Shown piece after piece: positions 60,358-64,000 of a DNA stretch of 64,000 bases. Numbering within the stretch: position 1 is the stretch's first letter; each line of letters starts with the position of its first letter. The stretch comes from Haematococcus lacustris (taxonomy: Eukaryota; Chlorophyta; Chlorophyceae; Chlamydomonadales; Haematococcaceae), in NCBI GenBank assembly GCA_030144725.1, contig JASKMD010000031.1:2265775-2329774 (forward strand). The letters run 5' to 3'. Made by a program: the position numbers and the translations under genes. The notes beneath the pieces are model-generated. The model worked only from the letters and a program-made list of their open reading frames with translations, was not told where the DNA came from and made no database searches.

Positions 60358-62905
60358 CTCGCTTGTATACGCCCCACAAGCTAGCGAACGGCTTTAACCC
60401 CTCAGGGGGACTGGCTTCTTGTATGCCCATGAAATGGTTGTTGAAGAAGGCGAAGTACGTGTCCCACTTGAGGCGCCTTGTGGAAGAGGGTTGGGGGTAA
60501 TTCTCTGCAACGTATTTCCAGGACCTGTATTGCAAACAAGTCACACACTTGGGCACGTCCTCATGAGCATTGGGGTGCATGGGCTCTCACCTGTCCACAA
60601 TCGCCTCTGTGTTACTCTGCGTCTCCATATCACAGGGCACAACAGTTTTGGCCACGCAGAAACCACAGCACACATCACGCCAGGGGTCATTCATGCTGGC
60701 CAGCCCGGTCGCAGCCTACATGCAAGTAGCCACCGTGGATGAGTGCAGTGCTACCGATGGACAGTGTTAGGCTTGATTATGCGTCTACCTGAGTGCGGGG
60801 GCCGCATCGCGCCAGAAAGGTCATCATGTCAACGGCGACTCCTTCCAGTGCATTATTGCTTGCTGCTGCTGCTGCCATTGTGCGTAGCCTTGATAGTGTG
60901 CGCGTGGCCGCAATGGACTTTCGAATGTCTAGTCAAATGGCATGGGATCAACAATACTGCAAACCACGGGCATGGTGATATGCACTGCTTGCCTTATCCC
61001 AGTGTTCAGTATTGTCGTGTGTTATGCCTCGTTCAGGTATTTGTGAACACGTTCTAGTGCAGTTTACACGGGGTCACTGGAACCCTGCACACAGTCAGCG
61101 AAACGCTGCACTAGGTCCACAAAACACACTGCAAGGTTTGGATCGACTAGTCCATGAACCTGTAGCATGTCATGAACTTCTAGCATCTCATTAATCAAAC
61201 AAGTCACTGCGTGCTGCTGCTGCTGCCACTGCTGCATCTACTCCTGCTGCTGCTGCTGCCACTGCCTCTGCTACTGCCCCTGCCTCTGCCTCTGCCTCTG
61301 CCCTTGCTGTGCCGGGTGCCACTGGCCCTGCCCCTGCCTCTGCCCCTGCTGTGGCGGGTGCCACAAGCCCAGCCCCTGCCACAGCCCCTGCTGCCCCTGC
61401 TGCCTCTGCCACAGCTCCTGCTGCCCCCACTGCCCCTGCAGCCACCACTGCCCCTGCCCCTGCCCTTGACCCTGCCACAGCCCCGGCCCCTGCCCTGCCC
61501 CTGCCCCTGTTTCTGACGTTGCCCCTGACCCTGCCCGGCCTCTGACCCTGCCCTGCCCCTGTCCCTGTCCCTGCTGCCCCTGCCCCTGCCCCTGCCCCTG
61601 TCCCTGTCCCTGCTGCCCCTGCTGCTGCCCCTGTCGCCACTGCTGCCCCTGCTGCCAAGCCTGCTTGTAGCGCAGCGGCGAGCTCCTCTGCCCCTGCCCC
61701 TGCTTCTCTGCCTGCACGCCTCTTCTTGGCTGCTGCCTTGCCCCCTTGGCGAGGGGGTGAAGCTTGGCCTGCCTGCTGCCCTGCACCGTTGGCAGCCTGC
61801 AGCTCCAACACCAGCTTTGACTTGTGCTCCACAAGCCGGGTCTTGGTCGTCAACTGCACACAACAAGGTGGCAATATGAAGCTTGGGAGGTTAGGCATGG
61901 TATGTGGTATGGTAGGGCATGGTAGGGTATGCTCGTAAGAAGTCAGCTACTTGCCTTCCACCAGGATTGGTCCTGGGTGCATGCCTCCAACAGCAGCGTC
62001 TTGGCCTGCGCCTCCGCCGCCACCTGCCAGCATCAAGCAAAGCACACATACTCGGCCAACATGTAAAATCACATACCTCTACCAGCATTGTAACGAGATA
62101 CTCACCGGGTCTGCGTTGCTGCCGCCGGGGATAGACCTTGCTAGGTCTAGGGCCACCTCGTCAAACTGGTCATAGAATGTCTGGGACATTGCTTTCCAGG
62201 CCTTGGCAGCTTCAGGGTGCTTGCCTTCTGGCGTCTGGTCTGGTTTCTTCCAGTTCTCTGCGATCAGGGGTGCACCACAGGGTCCTGGTGTACAGGGTCC
62301 TGGCCTACAGGGTCCTGGCACCACAGGGTCCTGGCCTACAGGGTCCTGGCACCTCACCACAGGGTCCTGGTGACAGCTACAGGGTCCTGGCACCACACCA
62401 CAGGGTCCTGGTGACAGCTACAGGGTCCTGGCACCACACCACAGGGTCCTGGTGACAGCTACAGGGTCCTGGCACCTCACCACAGGGTCCTGGTGACACC
62501 TACAGGGTCCTGGCACCTCACCACAGGGTCCTGGTGCACACCCACAGGGTTCTGGCACCTCACCACAGGGTCCAGCTGCACACCTACAGGGTCCTGGCAC
62601 CTCACCACAGGGTCCTGGCCTACAGGGTCCTGGCATCTCACCACAGGGTTCTGGCTTCACTCACCTGAGGCTGCTTTCAGCTGAGCAGCTAAGGGCAGGT
62701 ATGGCTCCATGTCAGTGGGCACAACATCGTCATTGCTGAACGGGGTGCCTGCAGCCACCGCTGCTGCCTTGGCTTCCAACAACCGGCAGCCAAACTTCGT
62801 CTCCCACCCCTCATCTGTCTTCTGGATCTCTGCTGTCTTACGAGGTGTCCGCGGCACACGGGCCAGCTGCTTAGGAGTGGTCGGACGTCTGACCCAATCG
62901 TATGA
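60358..62905 (-). CDS. Gene G, 5' half: upstream exons, function unknown
   Basis: Deduced minus-strand exons: about 62905-62665 (QLARVPRTPRKTAEIQKTD...), 62257-62106 (NWKKPDQTPEGKHPEAAKAW), 62023-61955 (VAAEAQAKTLLLEACTQDQS), 61853 onward (LTTKTRLVEHKSKLVLELQA, then Ala/Gly-rich to a stop at 61191 if unspliced) and 60524-60358 (SWKYVAENYPQPSSTRRLKW). Exons 1-2 join in phase 1 and the next in phase 0; the third ends with a GC donor (AAG|GCAAGT). The 60358 donor (GCGAG|GTGATG) fits the acceptor at 49055 in phase 1, linking this half to the oxygenase exons. The joint between 61853 and 60524 and the true start are unresolved. Two separate genes remain possible. Confidence 0.45.
61200..61700. repeat. 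GCC/CTG-rich low-complexity tail of a gene G exon
   Basis: CCCCTGCCCCTG and CTGCTGC repeats, open in several frames on both strands; on the gene strand it encodes Ala/Gly runs. It may be a genuine low-complexity tail or intron sequence. Confidence 0.7.
62268..62660. repeat. CACAGGGTCCTGG array filling a gene G intron
   Basis: Units such as CTACAGGGTCCTGGCACCTC and CACAGGGTCCTGGTGACAGC, the same family as the 44.8-46.4-kb array, lie between the donor after 62665 and the acceptor before 62257. Nearly the whole 407-bp intron is array. Confidence 0.88.
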
Positions 62906-62965
62906 CCTACACGTTCAAGGGTACCAGTCCGATGATGAGGACCTGTACTAATGACGCAGTGGGTT

Positions 62966-63165
62966 GCATGCTATGGGTGCATGATGGGTGGATGCATGCT
63001 ATGGGTATGGTATGGGTATGGTGCATGATGGGTGGATGCATGCTATGGGTATGCTATGGGTATGGTATGGGTAGGTATGGTATGGGTATGGGTATGGTAT
63101 GGGTGGATGCATGCTATGGGTATGCTATGGGTATGGTGCATGATGGGTGGATGCATGCTATGGGT
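62966..63165. repeat. GGGTATGGT / GATGGGTGGATGCATGCTAT repeats
   Basis: Tandem and interspersed copies of ATGGGTATGGT and GCATGATGGGTGGATGCATG, open in more than one plus frame. Confidence 0.85.
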
Positions 63166-63380
63166 GGTAGTGATGACAGTGGGAGTGAAGACAGTGATGA
63201 GGAAGGGGAAGGGTATCCAGGAGGTCCCGGGGGTCCAGGAGGTCCAGGAGGTCCAGGAGGTCCAGCAGGTCCAGGAGCTCCGGGGGGTCCAGAGGGGGAT
63301 GAAGGAGGGGGGGATGGCGCCAGGGCACGTCGAAGCAAGGTGTTCAAGCTGGATGCCAACCTTCAACAACCCGTGTTCAG
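63166..63380 (+). CDS. Possible exon with collagen-like Gly-Gly-Pro run
   Basis: Reads SDDSGSEDSDEEGEGYPGGP, about seven GGP-type triplets, then a non-repetitive end RRSKVFKLDANLQQPVFR at a plausible donor, TTCAG|GTATTT. An acidic start, the GGP tract (GGTCCAGGA repeats) and a charged end could be one exon of an unknown gene. No start, further exon or family was recognised. Confidence 0.3.
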
Positions 63381-63399
63381 GTATTTAGAAATAACAGAT

Positions 63400-64000
63400 A
63401 ATATCTGAAGTGTATGCAAAATACAGGATCAAATAATTTTCCATAACTCGGATGAGTATATCAAGGCTGCAAAGAGCGAGCAGCTAGCTCCGCGTGTTCC
63501 GCAAGTGTACCGCAAGTCGCGAGTGTGCTAGTTGCATGTAAGGCTTGCACGTCGAAACCTGCAAGTCGCGAGTTTCCCGAAAGAGCTCGCCTACGCAACT
63601 ATTGCAACCTCAACGCGGCAATTGCAGCAAAGCGCGGTAGCTTAGCGGACATGTTGCCAGGCTGGCATGTATACTTATATTTGCCAGGCTGGCATGTTGA
63701 CTAGAAGCTTCGGGCTTTGGGCAGGCCGCGCTCATAGCGGAAAGACAAAGGGAACGCTTTGTCGTTGCTGCTAAGCTACTTCGTTGTCAAAAACTTCAGA
63801 TATTTGACCTAACGTTGACCGCGCTTTTGTATAATTGCCGGGCCGCGGGGTACGCTTTTGTATAATTGACGGGCAGTGGGGTACGCTTTTGTATTATTGA
63901 CGGGCCGCGGACCTCAGATATACCAGATAATCGCCTCTACCTCGCACATTACGCGAATCTAATGGACTCGTCCTCGTCTCCGCGGCCATATACACCTCGG
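63400..64000. repeat. Terminal stretch: no gene; 31-bp triple repeat at 63823-63911
   Basis: Three copies of GCTTTTGTATAATTGACGGG plus 11 bases, spacing 31 bp (63823, 63854, 63885). Two copies of TGCCAGGCTGGCA (about 63655-63695) and two of GCAAGTCGCGAGT also occur. No coding region is supported. Confidence 0.7.

Overview
The window looks like a repeat-dominated, probably subtelomeric or heterochromatic stretch of a nuclear genome from a green alga (Chlorophyta, most likely a chlamydomonadalean). The grounds are a Dualen-type LINE (family described from Chlamydomonas), short spliceosomal introns (about 70-170 bp, two of them GC-AG), GC-rich minisatellites, Ala/Pro-rich low-complexity frames and TTAGGG-type telomeric tracts at LINE junctions. 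Species is inference. No tRNA, rRNA, organellar or bacterial genes were seen.

Layout. 1-1733: end of an LTR retrotransposon (gag, PBS, 5' LTR, minus strand) inserted in a LINE. 1734-13063: head-to-tail array of three minus-strand L1-like LINE copies (here LINE-A), joined through 27-bp (CCCTAA)n tracts; the third copy is split by a 5'-truncated Dualen copy (9904-12701) flanked by an 11-bp target duplication. 13.9-15.9 kb: 37-bp minisatellite. 17571-20660: non-autonomous LTR element with matching 424-bp LTRs. 20.8-22.0 kb: GCT/GCC-rich low-complexity DNA. 22.7-27.8 kb: a multi-exon tnp2/CACTA-like transposase gene and an uncharacterised continuation; part of it is duplicated at 30.3-31.5 kb. 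29.1-38.3 kb and 44.6-46.4 kb: nested elements with termini starting CACTCG and ending in arrays of short palindromes (AGGACCCTG-YR-CAGGGTCCT, ATCTGTACAGAT and others). 38312-44621: complete, young Ty3 chromovirus with 200-bp LTRs, inserted into one of those palindromes. 46.4-62.9 kb: a minus-strand multi-exon gene ending in a 2-oxoglutarate/Fe(II) oxygenase-like domain; one of its introns holds a complete 11.2-kb Dualen insertion (49105-60311) with a 12-bp target duplication.

How it fits together. Almost everything is mobile DNA inserted into mobile DNA. The full Dualen copy encodes, in one open frame, a small N-terminal domain, a 2A-like ribosome-skipping motif (GDVEANPGP), two Josephin-like cysteine-protease motifs, APE endonuclease, reverse transcriptase, a PHD finger, an uncharacterised domain, RNase H, a CCHC knuckle and a restriction-like endonuclease. 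Its insertion also carries about 1.6 kb that resembles the 3' end of the transposase locus, best read as 5' transduction. The CACTCG-ended elements look like CACTA/EnSpm relatives whose subterminal repeats have expanded into the palindromic arrays. The oxygenase gene borders such an array and carries another in an intron, so it may be transposon cargo. All exon structures were deduced by eye from open frames, GT/GC-AG sites and phase agreement.
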